Origin: Takakia lepidozioides | Taxonomy: Eukaryota > Streptophyta > Takakiopsida > Takakiales > Takakiaceae | Assembly (NCBI GenBank): GCA_030704615.1 | Contig: CM060732.1 | Coordinates: 1,488,001-1,552,000, forward strand | Direction: 5' to 3' | DNA: 64,000 nt | Made by a program: the position numbers and the translations under genes | Notes under the pieces: model-generated | Told to the model about the DNA's origin: nothing | Database searches by the model: none | What the model saw: the letters and a program-made list of their open reading frames with translations, nothing else | Shown: piece after piece, positions 1-10,551 of the stretch | How positions within the stretch are numbered: position 1 is the stretch's first letter | How the letters are laid out: each line of letters starts with the position of its first letter

Positions 1-670
1 CTCAGGTTCATTTTCATGATCCAACAGCATAGGTGGCGGACGCAACACTTGATGCCGATTCGGACGCGCTTCATCTTTGAAGTAAGGCTTCAAAAGGGAG
101 ACATGGAATACTGGGTGCACCTTGCTGTTTGCCGGCAGCTCCAATTCATACACATCCTCATTCATAACCTTCCGAATGCGAAAGGGTCCCGCATACGGAG
201 GTACGAACTTCGGACTCACTTCCGGAGGTAGTCGGAAATTCTTGATGTTCAACCAGACCTCTGTGCCTGCCTCAAACTTCACTTCCCTCCGCTTCCGATT
301 CGCCTGCCTTTCATACCGTTTCCTAGCTTTGGCAATGTTGTACTTTGCGAGCTTCAACAAACGCTCGCGTTCTTCCAGTACCGCCGCTACTGCCGGTTCC
401 TCAACGTCCTGGGCGGCCCAACTTGTCGGCACCAGAGGTGCTTTTCCATAGACCAATACGAAAGGGGAAACTCCCGTTGCGGAGTGTTCTGTGTTATTAT
501 AACAGAACTCTGCCGCGTCTAAGTGTTCCATCCAGTCTGATTGGTCTGCCGACACGTAATTCCGCAAGAATTGCTTCACTACGGAATTCACTCTTTCCGT
601 TTGGCCGTCCGTCGTAGGTCGGAAGGCGGTGCTCATCTTCAGCCTCGTCCCCATCTTCTTCCAAAGTGCC
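1..670 (-). pseudogene. Ty3/gypsy integrase C-terminal part, continues beyond window
   Basis: After the frameshift near 670 the reading frame resumes with RLKMSTAFRPTTDGQTERVN, which carries the third catalytic residue (Glu in TDGQTER). A long basic region (ERLLKLAKYNIAKARKRYE) and a GPFRI / HPVFHVSLLKPYF segment follow; these are the GPY/F-type C-terminal domain and the start of a chromodomain-type tail. The frame is still open at position 1. It is the 3' continuation of the pol gene to its right. Confidence 0.85.
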
Positions 671-2505
671 TCCAAAATTTACTCGTAAACTTTGGATCGC
701 GGTCCGAGACAATATCCTTCGGGACTCCATGATGCTTTAAGACGTGGGCGAAGTAAAGTCGCCCTGTCTCCTGCGCCGTTGCCGTCTCCTTGGTGGGGAT
801 GAAATGGCCCATTTTACTGAACCTATCCACCACCACCATGATTGCATCGAATCCTTTTGACAGCGGCATAGCAGTCATGAAATCCATCGAGACGCTTTCC
901 CAAGTCCCCTCTGGAATCGGCAAGGGTTGTAACAGCCCCGCTTGCTTTTTGTACTCGCTCCGGTTTTGTTGGCATGTGGTGCATGTCTTGACATACTCCT
1001 CTGCCTCCTCCCTCAGTTTGGGCCAGAAATACTCTTTCTTCAAGAGTGCCGCAGTGCGCTTGGCTCCGCCGTGGCCCGCAAGCGGGCTATCATGGCATTC
1101 TCTCAAGAGGCTATCTCTGATCCCTCCCTTCGGCACGTAGAGACGCTTTTGCTTATACCGGAGCAGTCCATTTTGCAAGTGGAACTGCGATTTAACCCCC
1201 ATCCTCAAGTCCTGCATCACGGACTTCGCCAGCTCATCCTTCCGGATCTTCCTTTGGAGCGCCGTCTCGCCCTTGTACACCAACAAGAGCTGCTGCTTTC
1301 TACTTAAAGCATCGGCCACCACGTTGTCTCGTCCCGGTTTGTACTGGATATCCACGTCGAACACCGCCAAAGTATCTTGCCACCTAAGTTGTTTTGGGGA
1401 CAACTTGGGCTGCGTGGCAAAATACTTCACCGTGACATTGTCCGTGAACACCTTCACTGGGTTGGAACCAACATAGTGGCGCCAAAGCTCAAGACAGTGC
1501 ACCACCGCCTTCATCTCTTTTTCGTGCGTCGGCCACCGTCGCTCCACTTCATTCAGTTTCTTACTTTCGTAAGCCACTGGACGTCCATCTTGCATAAGTA
1601 CACCCCCAATCGCGAAGTCCGACGCATCTGTATGAATCTCGAACGGACGATCGAACTCCGGGATTTTCAAGACTGGAGCTTCCGCCATCCGCTGCTTCAA
1701 TTCAGCAAAAGCTTGGCCACAAAAGGTGTTCCATGCCCAGACTTTGGATTTACACAGAAGGTCTGACAGCGGCCCCGCGATCTTGGCGAAATTTCTCACA
1801 TACTTCCGGTAATAGGAGGCGAGTCCTAGGAAGGATCGCACTCCCGGGACCGAAGTCGGAGGCTCCCAGTCCAAGATCGCCCTCACCTTTCTGTCATCCA
1901 TTTTGATCCCATCCTGTGTAATCACATGCCCCAGGAACTCCACTTTTGTGACCCCGAATTCGCACTTTGAAGCTTTGGCATACAGCTTCCCTTCTCGCAA
2001 TTTCTGGAACACCCTTTTGAGGTGCTCCAGGTGCTCCTCCTTTGTTTTCGAGTACACCAAGATGTCGTCGATGTACACGATCACAAAGTCATCCAACCAC
2101 TCCTGAAAAAGGCTGTTTCAGCGTGCTAAATGTCGCTGGTGCATTGGTGAGCCCAAAAGGCATCACCAAGAACTCATATGAACCATACCTTGTCCTGCAC
2201 GCGGTCTTCTCCTCATCTCCTTCCGCCACCCGAATTTGATGATAGCCGGAGCGCAAGTCGATCCGGCTGAAATACTTCGCTCCTGCCAACCGATCGAAGA
2301 GGTCGTCGATCCTTGGCAAAGGGTACCGGTTTTTGATAGTCACCTTATTCAGAGCCCTGTAATCGACACACATCCGCAGCGTCCCATCCTTCTTGTCTGC
2401 GAATAGCACCGGGGCTCCGTAAGGTGACTTACTCGGCCGGATGTACCCCTTTGACATTAGATCCTTGAGCTGAGTCTTCAGCTCGACCAACTCTCTGTGG
2501 CTCAA
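670..2505 (-). pseudogene. Ty3/gypsy reverse transcriptase, RNase H and integrase core
   Basis: The RT begins near 2505 and contains the fingers motif [15 protein letters not shown], the palm stretch [15 protein letters not shown] and [13 protein letters not shown] frameshift near 2110 precedes the catalytic YIDDILVYS (Y-I-D-D at 2075-2064). RNase H follows (HTDASDFAIGGVL, then a TDN motif). The integrase has an HHCC zinc domain (H..H, then CTTCQQN), the first catalytic Asp in VVVDRFSKMG and the second in DIVSDRDPKFTS. Another frameshift near 670 separates the catalytic Glu. These enzymes copy the RNA to DNA and insert it in the nucleus. The family and domain order are clear; the copy is inactive as read. 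Confidence 0.92.
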
Positions 2506-3170
2506 CCGGTAGGGGGTGCCTTGGCAGGCGGTTCCGATCCCGGTATCACCTCAATCTTGTGGTCAACTCCTCTTCGCGGTGGCAAGCCGCTTGGTAAATC
2601 CTCCGGCATCACATCCTGGTATTTCTCCAAAATCCCCTTGATCCAATCTGGGCTCGGCTCCCCATCGCCTTCTCCCTTCACTTCTCTAATGTAAAGCAAA
2701 AACTGGGGCTCGTGTGCCTCCTCCACGGCCCACTCCCTTGCTGACAGAAGGTTTATTCGCCCTCCCACGGATTTGGGCGTTTCCGACACTCGTAAGACCT
2801 CGCCACCATTCCCACATGGCAGCGTGACTACTCTCTTGCGGCCATCTATGACCGCTCCGGATTTGCTCAAAAAGGTCATCCCCAAAATGAGATCCACTCC
2901 ATCGATCTCGCAGATGGTGAAGTTCTCACGTCCCTCCCAACTCCCCAGTTGAAGAGGAACATCAAACGCCAACCTTGTCGCCAACTGTGGTTCTCCTTTG
3001 GCAGAACGCACCTCAATAGAGGCCCCCACGTCACTTGTCGGGAGTCCCAGCTTTTGTGCCGTTGCCGGTGTCATGAAGGAGTGCGACGCTCCTGTGTCCA
3101 CCAACAACGACACGTTAGTTCCGGATATTATCCCATCCACGAACAATAACTGACTCCCTTTTCGTAAGGC
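2502..3170 (-). pseudogene. Ty3/gypsy aspartic protease region
   Basis: The minus-strand frame contains a retropepsin core: LLVDTGASHSF at about 3104-3072, with the catalytic D-T-G at 3098-3090, then the ATAQKLGLP helix and a hydrophobic strand ILGMTFL in the position of the second conserved motif. This protease would cleave the Gag-Pol polyprotein. The frame overlaps the end of gag in another phase and stops at 2502 in the run GCACCCCCTACC. The reverse transcriptase continues in a different phase, so a one- or two-base indel in a C run broke the reading frame. Confidence 0.85.
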
Positions 3171-4370
3171 GCCAGTTTCCTGATACAACTCACAAGAAAA
3201 TTGCCTACCTTGCAAGTCCTGGCGACCACCGCTTCCACCAAGCGACTGATGGTATCTTCCGACAGCTCCGTGGTCGCCCGAGTCATGTTCAATTGCCGGG
3301 GCTTCGTGCACTTCTTGGCCATGTGCCCGGGCTCCCCGCAATTGAAACACACTCCATCAAAGGTCGCCTTCTGTCCGCCATAAGCCGCTCCACCCGCTTT
3401 TCCTTTCGAAGCACCGGGTGCCGCCTTGACGTGTGAAGGCCCTCCCTTCGATTTCCACGTGCCATTGTCGCCGCGTGGCCTATCCCACTTCTTTTCCGGT
3501 CGGAAGGAGTCACCTTCCCGCCGGGTCTTCTTGTGGTTCAGCTCCGTACGGCCTTGTCTCTCACCCCTAGGGACATCTCGAAAAACATTCAGCCCTCTCA
3601 ATTGCCTCGTTCAAAGTCTTGGGTGGCTTCTCCTCCAACTTCCGCCTGGCCCATGGGGCCAGTCCCGCCACAAAGTTGAAGACCATTTCTGGTTCTGCCA
3701 TGTCCGCGACTTCGAGCAACAGCACATTGAAAGCCTGGACATACCCCCGAATGTCATCTGTTTGCTTCAAATTCCTCATCTTGTCCCGGGCAAGCCAGGA
3801 CGCGTTGAGGGGCACAAACTGTCTCTTCATCAATTCCTTGAACCCACTCCAGTTCAAGGTTTCCGGGCTTGGGCCTCGGTCGTGAAGGCGTTTCTGCCAC
3901 CATTGTTGAGCATAGCCCCTCAAATAGGTGGGAGCCACTTCCACCCGATCCTCGTCACTCAACTTGGCCGCCCGGAAGTACTGCTCTAGCTCCAAGAGCC
4001 AGGTGTTGAGTGCCTTCCGATTTCGGACGCCCTCGAAGGTGCCGGGTTCCTTAGGCTTCACCTTAAACTTTGCCTTAGTGGAAGTGGCATTAGCCGCCTT
4101 CAACACGTCTTTCAACGTCCCGCCAAACTGCGCCAACAACCCTTCCCAAAAGGCTGCCGGCATGGGAGGCATCTGTTGGTTTGTCGGAGCTCTCAAGGAT
4201 TCCTCGGGCTCCGACTCCTCGGATTCCTCCCGCTCTTGAGCGGCCTCGTTTTCGGAAACATGCATCGCTTCCTCAAACGGCCGCCTCGGTGACACGTCGC
4301 CCCCATCGGGCTCACCAGGATCATCATCTTTTGGGCCGTTCCGCTTTCGCTTTGGCTTGCCCGACCCCAT
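3130..4370 (-). pseudogene. Ty3/gypsy gag (capsid plus zinc knuckle), frameshifted
   Basis: I start the protein at the ATG at 4370-4368 (MGSGKPKRKRN), 42 bases inside the PBS. The N-terminus is basic, then acidic. A retrotransposon capsid domain follows, recognisable from the stretch W..ELEQYFRAAKLSDEDRV, the AQQWWQKRL region and the segment ending in FVAGL. A one-base frame change in a five-T run near 3590 moves the reading frame. The second frame is rich in K/R/G and carries a CCHC knuckle, CFNCGEPGHMAKKC, at 3349-3308. Gag packages the element RNA and builds the virus-like particle in the cytoplasm. A second break near 3160 separates it from the protease frame. Confidence 0.88.
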
Positions 4371-4411
4371 GATGAGGCCAATCCCAAGGACGATCGCGTA
4401 CTGAACTCTAA

Positions 4412-4423
4412 GCTCTGATACCA
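4412..4423 (-). promoter_or_regulatory. Primer-binding site, initiator Met-tRNA
   Basis: The minus strand reads TGGTATCAGAGC two bases after the LTR end. This is complementary to the 3' end of plant initiator Met-tRNA and is the classic primer-binding site of plant Ty1 and Ty3 elements. Confidence 0.92.
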
Positions 4424-4425
4424 AG

Positions 4426-5143
4426 TGTCGCGCACCTCACTTCGGTAAGCTCCCCTTCAAGTCATAGTTACTCGCTTTGATGCGCGCGCCTGACTCCCAA
4501 CCTGGCCGCCGGGCCAACTTGGAGCTTCGGCTGCTCACCGGGACATAACGGTCCCCCCTTCGCTTCCCACTAAACCCTCCACCTATTTGGACTAGCGGAA
4601 TTCCCTTTGGTAGATGGCAGTCCGGAACAGCTCCCCACTCTTTGGTCGCTTTCCGGCTCGCTCGCTTACTCACTAGTTTTTGGTCACCAACGGGCTTGCA
4701 CCGTTCTCGGGGTTACTACTCCCTATATATACTTCTGTAGCTGTCCGCGGGGGTTTCACAACCAGCCATGCCATTTTATGGCGAACCACCACGAAAACCC
4801 TCGACTCCCGTGGTGAGTCGCGGTGAGTCTTGGCCCACTCACCGCGGCCCAATGGACCGTGATGAGTCCCAAGACTCCCCACGACTCCCACCACGAGGTC
4901 TCCACCCCATGGTGAGTCCTATGCCACCCCACTAAGTCCCGCTAAGCTACCACCACCCCTTGTGGAGCCACCCCCACCGCAACCCGGTGTGCGGGGCTCC
5001 ACCTAGTGAGCGCCTCCGCCTCCTTGAGTGCCTTGGGCACTCAAGGGTGCTTCAGCCCCCATACCTATCGCTGCTACTGCCCCCACCACAGGGGCAGCCC
5101 CTTGTGTCCCGACCCCCTGCCCTCAAGGCAAAGGGCCGCGACA
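4426..5143 (-). repeat. 5' LTR of the Ty3/gypsy element (718 bp)
   Basis: The LTR begins TGTCGCG (minus strand, 5143-5137) and ends CGCGACA (4432-4426), a perfect 7-bp terminal inverted repeat with canonical TG...CA ends. It stops two bases before the primer-binding site, the usual spacing. It contains a TATATATA box. The partner LTR lies outside the window, so the outer boundary is inferred from the inverted ends and from the resumption of MULE/SWIM-like coding sequence at 5144. Confidence 0.82.
4724..4731 (-). promoter_or_regulatory. TATA box in the LTR
   Basis: On the minus strand the sequence reads TATATATAGGG, about 300 bp before the LTR end. This is a typical plant pol II core promoter. 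Transcription, and so the U3/R boundary, would be expected near 4690-4700 (inferred). Confidence 0.65.
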
Positions 5144-6777
5144 ACTTTAGTGGTATATGGCATCGACCGATGATGCCACCTGAAACTTTCTTACCCGATC
5201 CACTGCGACAATGTCTTCAAACAACCAAAGGAATGGGCCATTTTCCTGGCAAAGATCTTTACTGGAAGAATGAGAGTCGCTCTGGATACTGGGGCACTTA
5301 AGTGCGCGTCCAAACGGCCTGTATTCCCTGGGAGAGCGGCGACTTTGTACTTGGAGAGGAGAGTAGAGACCGGGTGTTCCACCCAATTTTACATAAATTG
5401 TGCCCCGTTCAACGTGACCCTAGAACGAGAACGCTTCCAAGACTAACACATATCTAACCTCTATCATTCTGCACCATATTCCCGCACTTCCAATTCTTCC
5501 TGTGCTTACGTCTATGACATGTTGATGTAGAAGAGGGTTGCATACTATCTTACATGCTTGGAGAACTCCAACTCCATTGAACGGAATTCCGGTTGCATAC
5601 ATATTGTCAGCACGCAACCGAACATCAGACCTCATCCCGTGGATGTCAGCATTGCGTGATTCCCTCCTAGCAAAAAAGCCCAGTTGGCACCCAAATGCCT
5701 TCATTGTGGATGACGCTGAAGCATAAATCAATGCAATCCGGTTTGCCACAAATTTTATTGTGCTCTCTGGTATCCTGTGTGGTCTGCTCCATGGTCCGCA
5801 ATATGGTCTGTTATATGGTCTGCTTGGTGGTCTGCCCGATGTCCAACGTCATTCTCACTATGTGGTCCGTGCAGGTTTGTTTTCGCAGGAATAAGCATTT
5901 TCCTCTGCCTTTGGCATGTGCGCAAGGCCTGGGTCAAGCAATCATGCCAGAAAATCAGTGATCCGGGAACAGCCTCGAAACTGTTGGCAGATATGGGAGA
6001 CCTTATATACTGCAGAGGTGGACCTCATAAAGAAGACGAGGCTGTCAAATGGGTAAAGAAAAATTGAGGATTTAGAAAAAGAAATATCCTGCAGGTCATT
6101 TGTTTCTCCATTACATTCATGTGTACTGGGTTCCCAAGATTGCAATGTGGTGTACAGCTGCCCGGAACATTCCACATGCAAGCCAAGATACGAATGCAAG
6201 CATTGAGGCATATCACGGTAACTTAAAGGCGAGATTGAATATGGGCAAAGGGAAAATGACGGGTTGGAGAGCCGACTGGCTCATATGGGAGTTGACAGGG
6301 CGTGTTCTTATCCACTACTGGTACTCCATTCATCTGAAGACGCATGGGTTCATTCGCAACGATAAACAAGAAAAGTACATTTCCAGTGCAATATGTGCAG
6401 CCCGTGACATACCTCTGTCGCGTGTAACTTTTCCGGGCGGACCTGGTCAGCCAGCTTATGTCATCAGTTCCTCTGATCCAAACACTACCTACACGATGCA
6501 CAATCCCGAGTCGCAGTGGGCCTACTGCACATGCCCGTGGACCCTGAAAGGGAATGTGTGCAAGCACCAGGTTCAGGTCATAAAGTTGCTAAAACTAGAC
6601 CTGCAAGACGGACTGATTGTTCGTACATGCGGCACCCACCTCGGCACTGTTCACGGCGGATTGGTGAACCTGGACTCGCACGAGGACATAGGAGCATGCG
6701 ATTTCGAAAGCGGACAAGAAAATGTGCTCAATGCTCATGCTGGTTTTGACAGGAAGTTCTGTGTGGGCTCTCTCTAG
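5144..6777 (+). pseudogene. MULE/SWIM zinc-finger transposase-like gene, broken and 5' truncated
   Basis: Coding similarity starts at the LTR boundary and runs rightwards in several frames. The segment near 5560-5730 reads GIPVAYILSARN, then FIVDD, then an in-frame TAA soon after; this looks like the middle of a MULE-type DDE domain. Near 5905-6065 comes the LCLWHVRKAW segment, typical of these proteins. After a frame change, 6100-6777 carries NIPHASQDTNASIEAYHGNL, a helical region, and a SWIM finger (6526-6567) with C-x-C-x8-C-x-H spacing (CTCPWTLKGNVCKH). SWIM fingers bind DNA or proteins and sit at the C-terminus of MULE transposases and FAR1-like proteins. Truncation at 5143 by the retroelement explains the missing 5' end. 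I cannot tell a transposase from a domesticated derivative. Confidence 0.72.
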
Positions 6778-7360
6778 GTTTTCATGTGGTGCACTGGTGG
6801 CAAAAACCTCAGACATGTGGTTTTTCCAGGAGTGTCCGTCCCCTCAACTCCCTCTTAGACTAGAAGATGCAGATGAGTTGGTGGCTGCAAGGGGCTAGAC
6901 CAGTGACCATTTGATGGACTTCTGGGTGGCTTGCAAAAAACTATCTATGCCCAAGCGTGTCTGCAGTAAAATACGTATACTGGACAGCTTCACATGGATT
7001 TGCCTTCGCGACCATTGCGCTAGATAAGGACATGGACTCACATCCATACAAATTTGGATGGAAAGAAGGTTCCCTTCCCTTGATTGTGTTGGTGTGGAAG
7101 CGCTCATTGTCCCTATTACTTTTAAGTGAGTGTTCCCTGCAACCATTATGTTATGTTGACAATGTACATGCATTCCATTTTTGTAAGTTTTTGGCTTGAG
7201 TAACTTGTTCCTATGAATGTATTATGCAGCGACCATTGGAGCGTGGTAATTTTGGAACCTTCTCGCTACCTTCACTTGAATAGCATAAGTCACAGCAGAC
7301 ACAGCCCACACAGCCAGTCACAGCCCGGCACAGCCACACCCCAGTCACCGCTTACACAGC
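6778..7360. other. No gene recognised; CACAGC-rich stretch at the end
   Basis: I see no convincing coding sequence. The last 80 bases (about 7288-7360) are rich in CACAGC/CACAGCC words and resemble the CACAGC-rich 3' coding end of the integrase ORF near 62830-62890 (minus strand). This may be internal sequence of a related element just before the LTR at 7361. Confidence 0.4.
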
Positions 7361-7979
7361 TGTCACGATAATAGGAACGAAGAGTAGGACAGGGAACGAC
7401 TGTGGGGAACAACACCTGTGAAGGGAACATGTTAATTCACATACGACGGTTAGAGAGGGAAACGGTTAGAACCGCGGATAGGAGGATAAAGGAAAAACGG
7501 GGAATGAAGAGGGGATTATGATTCGGGGGGAGGATTTCGGAGTGAGACGGGAGCGGAAGTCGGTGAGCACGATGAAGGAGGAAAGAGGATTAGTAGATGC
7601 TTGTTATATGCAAAGCTGTAGGGATATTGTAGAGGAGAATAGAGACACAATGGCTTCGGCCTGATACCTGATAAATCATAATCTGATATTATACGATACA
7701 ATCACACTGTGTAGAGAGATCTGAGTGAAGCTGTGGATTGAATGGAGGAGTGAAGGAAACCGATAAATTGATGAAGCAAACTGATACTTAATTATCAATG
7801 GTAAGGTAGCTAAGATGAATGCGGAAAAGGAAACAAATAGGAAACACCCCCATGATACACTAGCTGTAGGTCATGACTGATTGTTCTGCGCGGCTGAGTA
7901 CTTAGAGATTTCCAACTCTTCTATCTTGGAGTTTCCGCCTCGGATAGCGAAGGGATGGGTGAGTAAAAGCCGCGCGACA
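7361..7979 (+). repeat. LTR of second Ty3/gypsy family (619 bp)
   Basis: It starts TGTCACG and ends CGCGACA, inverted ends with one mismatch and TG...CA termini. A primer-binding-like site begins two bases later. The last 57 bases recur at 10495-10551 right after the assembly gap, which supports the 3' border. The 5' border is inferred from the inverted end only. Confidence 0.68.
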
Positions 7980-7981
7980 TT

Positions 7982-8000
7982 TGGCGACCATACTGGGGAC
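7982..8000 (+). promoter_or_regulatory. Primer-binding site of second retroelement family
   Basis: TGGCGACCATACTGGGGAC follows the LTR end after two bases. The leading TGG matches the CCA tail of a tRNA and the remainder looks like an acceptor/T-arm complement. It is not the initiator-Met sequence. I did not identify the tRNA. Confidence 0.6.
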
Positions 8001-8002
8001 TG

Positions 8003-8570
8003 GGACATGAACAACCAGATGTGACAGGCATCTGGTGGGATCATGGTGGTTGGACCATTAAAGAATTTGAAGTGAATCAAATTCCCTGTGGAACGAAGGA
8101 AGAAAGATTGTCCAAACAATTCTTTCAAAGGTTCTTGGAATTGCCAGACGGATGTAAAGAAAATATTCTTAAACGAGTGCATGATGCTGATCCAGAATGG
8201 GTCTGGAGAAAGGAGTGATAAAGATTTATCAGGTAGCCTGTAGAGGAAGAGCACGTTGGTTACCAACATTAGTTTATGTGATAGCGTTGCTATCCATTAA
8301 ACGAGTAGAGTTTGAAGGCTGGGAAAAAGAAAGGTGAATGTTTATACTCATATGCATGAAGAGCTTGTACTGGTAAAGAATTGGATTCCAAGGATATTTT
8401 GTGGATCAAACTCACACCAAGAACAAGAACAGCTTTTCAGACTTGTTTGTCATATGGTTATATGGTAACGGAGACTTCAAGTATAGCCAAGGGTGCATTG
8501 AAGCTTGAAAGAAATCCAGGCATATACGAGAGATATTACAGAAGAGAGTTTTGGTTATTGCCACATTAAA
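8003..8570 (+). pseudogene. Accessory ORF between PBS and gag (ORF0), decayed copy
   Basis: An open frame runs from just after the PBS (VTGIWWDHGGWTIKEFEV at 8021) to 8218, then continues in another frame (IYQVACRGRARWLPTLVYVI, then a KNWIP segment). It ends with the segment YERYYRREFWLLPH at 8570. A second copy at 59077-59438 has the same text from VIKIYQVACRGRA onward without the break. Comparing the two copies shows a one-base loss here near 8330. The product would be about 190 residues and lies where Tat/Ogre-like elements carry an extra ORF before gag. It matches no domain I can name. Confidence 0.6.
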
Positions 8571-8590
8571 AGAAATGAAAGACATGGGAC

Positions 8591-9994
8591 ATGAGTGATG
8601 AAAGAAAGCTAGACGACAAAGATATTCATCAAAAAGAGAAAGCTATCTGAAAGCTAATTATCCATATCTTTGGAGAGAGGAATAGACATAGGGGAATCAT
8701 CTGGACCTCTCACACCATCAAGATCAAAAAGTGCATCACCTATACCGGAAGAACTAGAGTTGGATCCACTCCTTCTGTTTCTTTGCAAGAAAGATTAAGG
8801 GAATTGATACAGGAAGAAGATCAATCACGAGGTGAAAGATCTGAGGTACATCCTTGGATAAAAGACTTGACAGAAATCTTTGATAAGAGTTGGCATGGAA
8901 CACCAAAAGCAGGAACTCAGTTTCTAAGCAGAAGATGAAGAAGGAGATGAGGATGTGGCAGAGCCAACGGAGAGTTCAGACTCTCCAACACCATTACAGT
9001 TGAGTTACATGAGTGAAAATAAACCCAAGGGCAGAACTTGAGGATGAAAACGGAGAGAGAATTGGAAGAGGAAGAATATGAAGAAGTAGACCCAACACTG
9101 AGGTTGAGACTACCACCAGGACATCCCAACCCGTTGGACCGGATCAGTGGAGCACTTAGATCACAGGCCAACGAAGGTTGTCGGCTCAGGGGGATCAGGC
9201 GGGGCTGCCTGGATCTGGCTCTGGGGGGACAGGGAGTGTGGGAAGTAGTGCAACTGAAGCGGAATACTGTGAATATCGTGGGGCCAGAAGCAGGGAGTGC
9301 TCAAGGGCCACCCTTGGTGGAAGATCCCCACAAAAACACCAGGTCCAGAAGGACCAGCACCAGCAAGGGTGCCAGCACCTGTCAGTGGGCAGAAGGTAGG
9401 GCCACAGATGGCGTTACAACCAACACGGGCAAAACCACCCTTTCCAATATATTCAGGAAAAGGGGATCCCGATGTACAATTAGCCAATTTGAGCAATTTG
9501 TATAGTGAACAATGAGAATGGCGATGATGCCAAGATGAGACTGTTTCCTTGTTCACTTATCAAGAAAGCAAGTGAAATGGTATGCAAGATTCCCTGATAA
9601 TCATTTCTAACCTGGAATGGCTTGAATACAGCATTTCGAAATAGGTTCAGGACAAGTAAACTGAGGATGAAGTGTATGGAAGTTTAAACAGCTGAAAGAA
9701 GAGAAGCATGAAACTGTTGAAGAGTAAATAATGGAGAAGATGGAATTGATGAAAAAGCTGGCTGCAGTACCAGCACCCGGTTTACAGAAGACTTGGGTTT
9801 GTGAGTGGACTAAGACCAGAGTTGCAGAAGAAAGTGGATATGTTACCCCATAATACAGTGGAGGAGCATTTGAAACTGCAAGACAGAATTGAGCAATTGG
9901 GAATGCTCAGAGAGAGAAAAGAAAGATGATGACTCTGAAGATGAGTCAGATGAAGAAGAAAGCAAGAACTAAAAAGAAAGAGTAATAGAAAGGA
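8591..9994 (+). pseudogene. Gag region of second retroelement family, multiply broken, runs into gap
   Basis: This copy parallels 59459-60612 (same strand) and 12617-13727 (opposite strand). It opens with a basic segment resembling MSDEREARLHRYSAK, passes through an acidic and Gly/Ser-rich linker, and reaches the capsid start MALQPTRAKPPFPIYSGKGD at 9409. Frame breaks occur throughout the capsid. The text can still be followed to the basic K/R-rich stretch at 9994, where the N run begins. Gag would form the particle shell. No zinc knuckle is reached before the gap. Confidence 0.75.
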
Positions 9995-10494
9995 NNNNNN
10001 NNNNNNNNNNNNNNNNNNNNNNNNNNNNNNNNNNNNNNNNNNNNNNNNNNNNNNNNNNNNNNNNNNNNNNNNNNNNNNNNNNNNNNNNNNNNNNNNNNNN
10101 NNNNNNNNNNNNNNNNNNNNNNNNNNNNNNNNNNNNNNNNNNNNNNNNNNNNNNNNNNNNNNNNNNNNNNNNNNNNNNNNNNNNNNNNNNNNNNNNNNNN
10201 NNNNNNNNNNNNNNNNNNNNNNNNNNNNNNNNNNNNNNNNNNNNNNNNNNNNNNNNNNNNNNNNNNNNNNNNNNNNNNNNNNNNNNNNNNNNNNNNNNNN
10301 NNNNNNNNNNNNNNNNNNNNNNNNNNNNNNNNNNNNNNNNNNNNNNNNNNNNNNNNNNNNNNNNNNNNNNNNNNNNNNNNNNNNNNNNNNNNNNNNNNNN
10401 NNNNNNNNNNNNNNNNNNNNNNNNNNNNNNNNNNNNNNNNNNNNNNNNNNNNNNNNNNNNNNNNNNNNNNNNNNNNNNNNNNNNNNNNNNNNNN
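9995..10494. other. Assembly gap, exactly 500 N
   Basis: A run of exactly 500 N, probably a placeholder for unknown length. The order and orientation of sequence across it should be treated with care: the left side is plus-strand gag and the right side is an LTR tail fused to a minus-strand RT. Confidence 0.98.
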
Positions 10495-10551
10495 TCTTGG
10501 AGTTTCCGCCTCGGATAGCGAAGGGGATGGGTGAGTAAAAGCCGCGCGACA
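10495..10551 (+). repeat. LTR 3' tail of second family
   Basis: These 57 bases repeat the last 57 bases of the LTR at 7361-7979 almost exactly (one extra G), ending CGCGACA at 10551. The next bases are RT coding sequence in the opposite direction, with no PBS. This is either the right end of an LTR or element inserted into the RT, or a rearrangement joint. Confidence 0.75.

Larger units (their letters stand above)
1..5143 (-). mobile_element. Ty3/gypsy LTR retrotransposon, 3' end cut by window edge
   Basis: Reading on the minus strand, the order is LTR (4426-5143), tRNA-iMet primer-binding site, gag with a CCHC knuckle, aspartic protease, reverse transcriptase, RNase H and integrase. This is the Ty3/gypsy order, since integrase follows RNase H. 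The element leaves the window at position 1 inside the integrase C-terminal region, so its 3' LTR and target-site duplication cannot be seen. At least five frame breaks (near 3590, 3160, 2510, 2110 and 670) make this copy non-autonomous as written. The breaks near 3590 and 2510 sit in short T or C runs, so sequencing error remains possible. The element abuts a MULE/SWIM gene relic at 5143/5144 and probably inserted into it. Confidence 0.9.

Noticed and set aside
5755-5937. GATCATATCGAC-like repeated frame DHITDHIADHGADH on the minus strand
   Set aside because: It is an antisense reading of a TGGTC(T/C)G-rich low-complexity stretch inside the SWIM gene relic.
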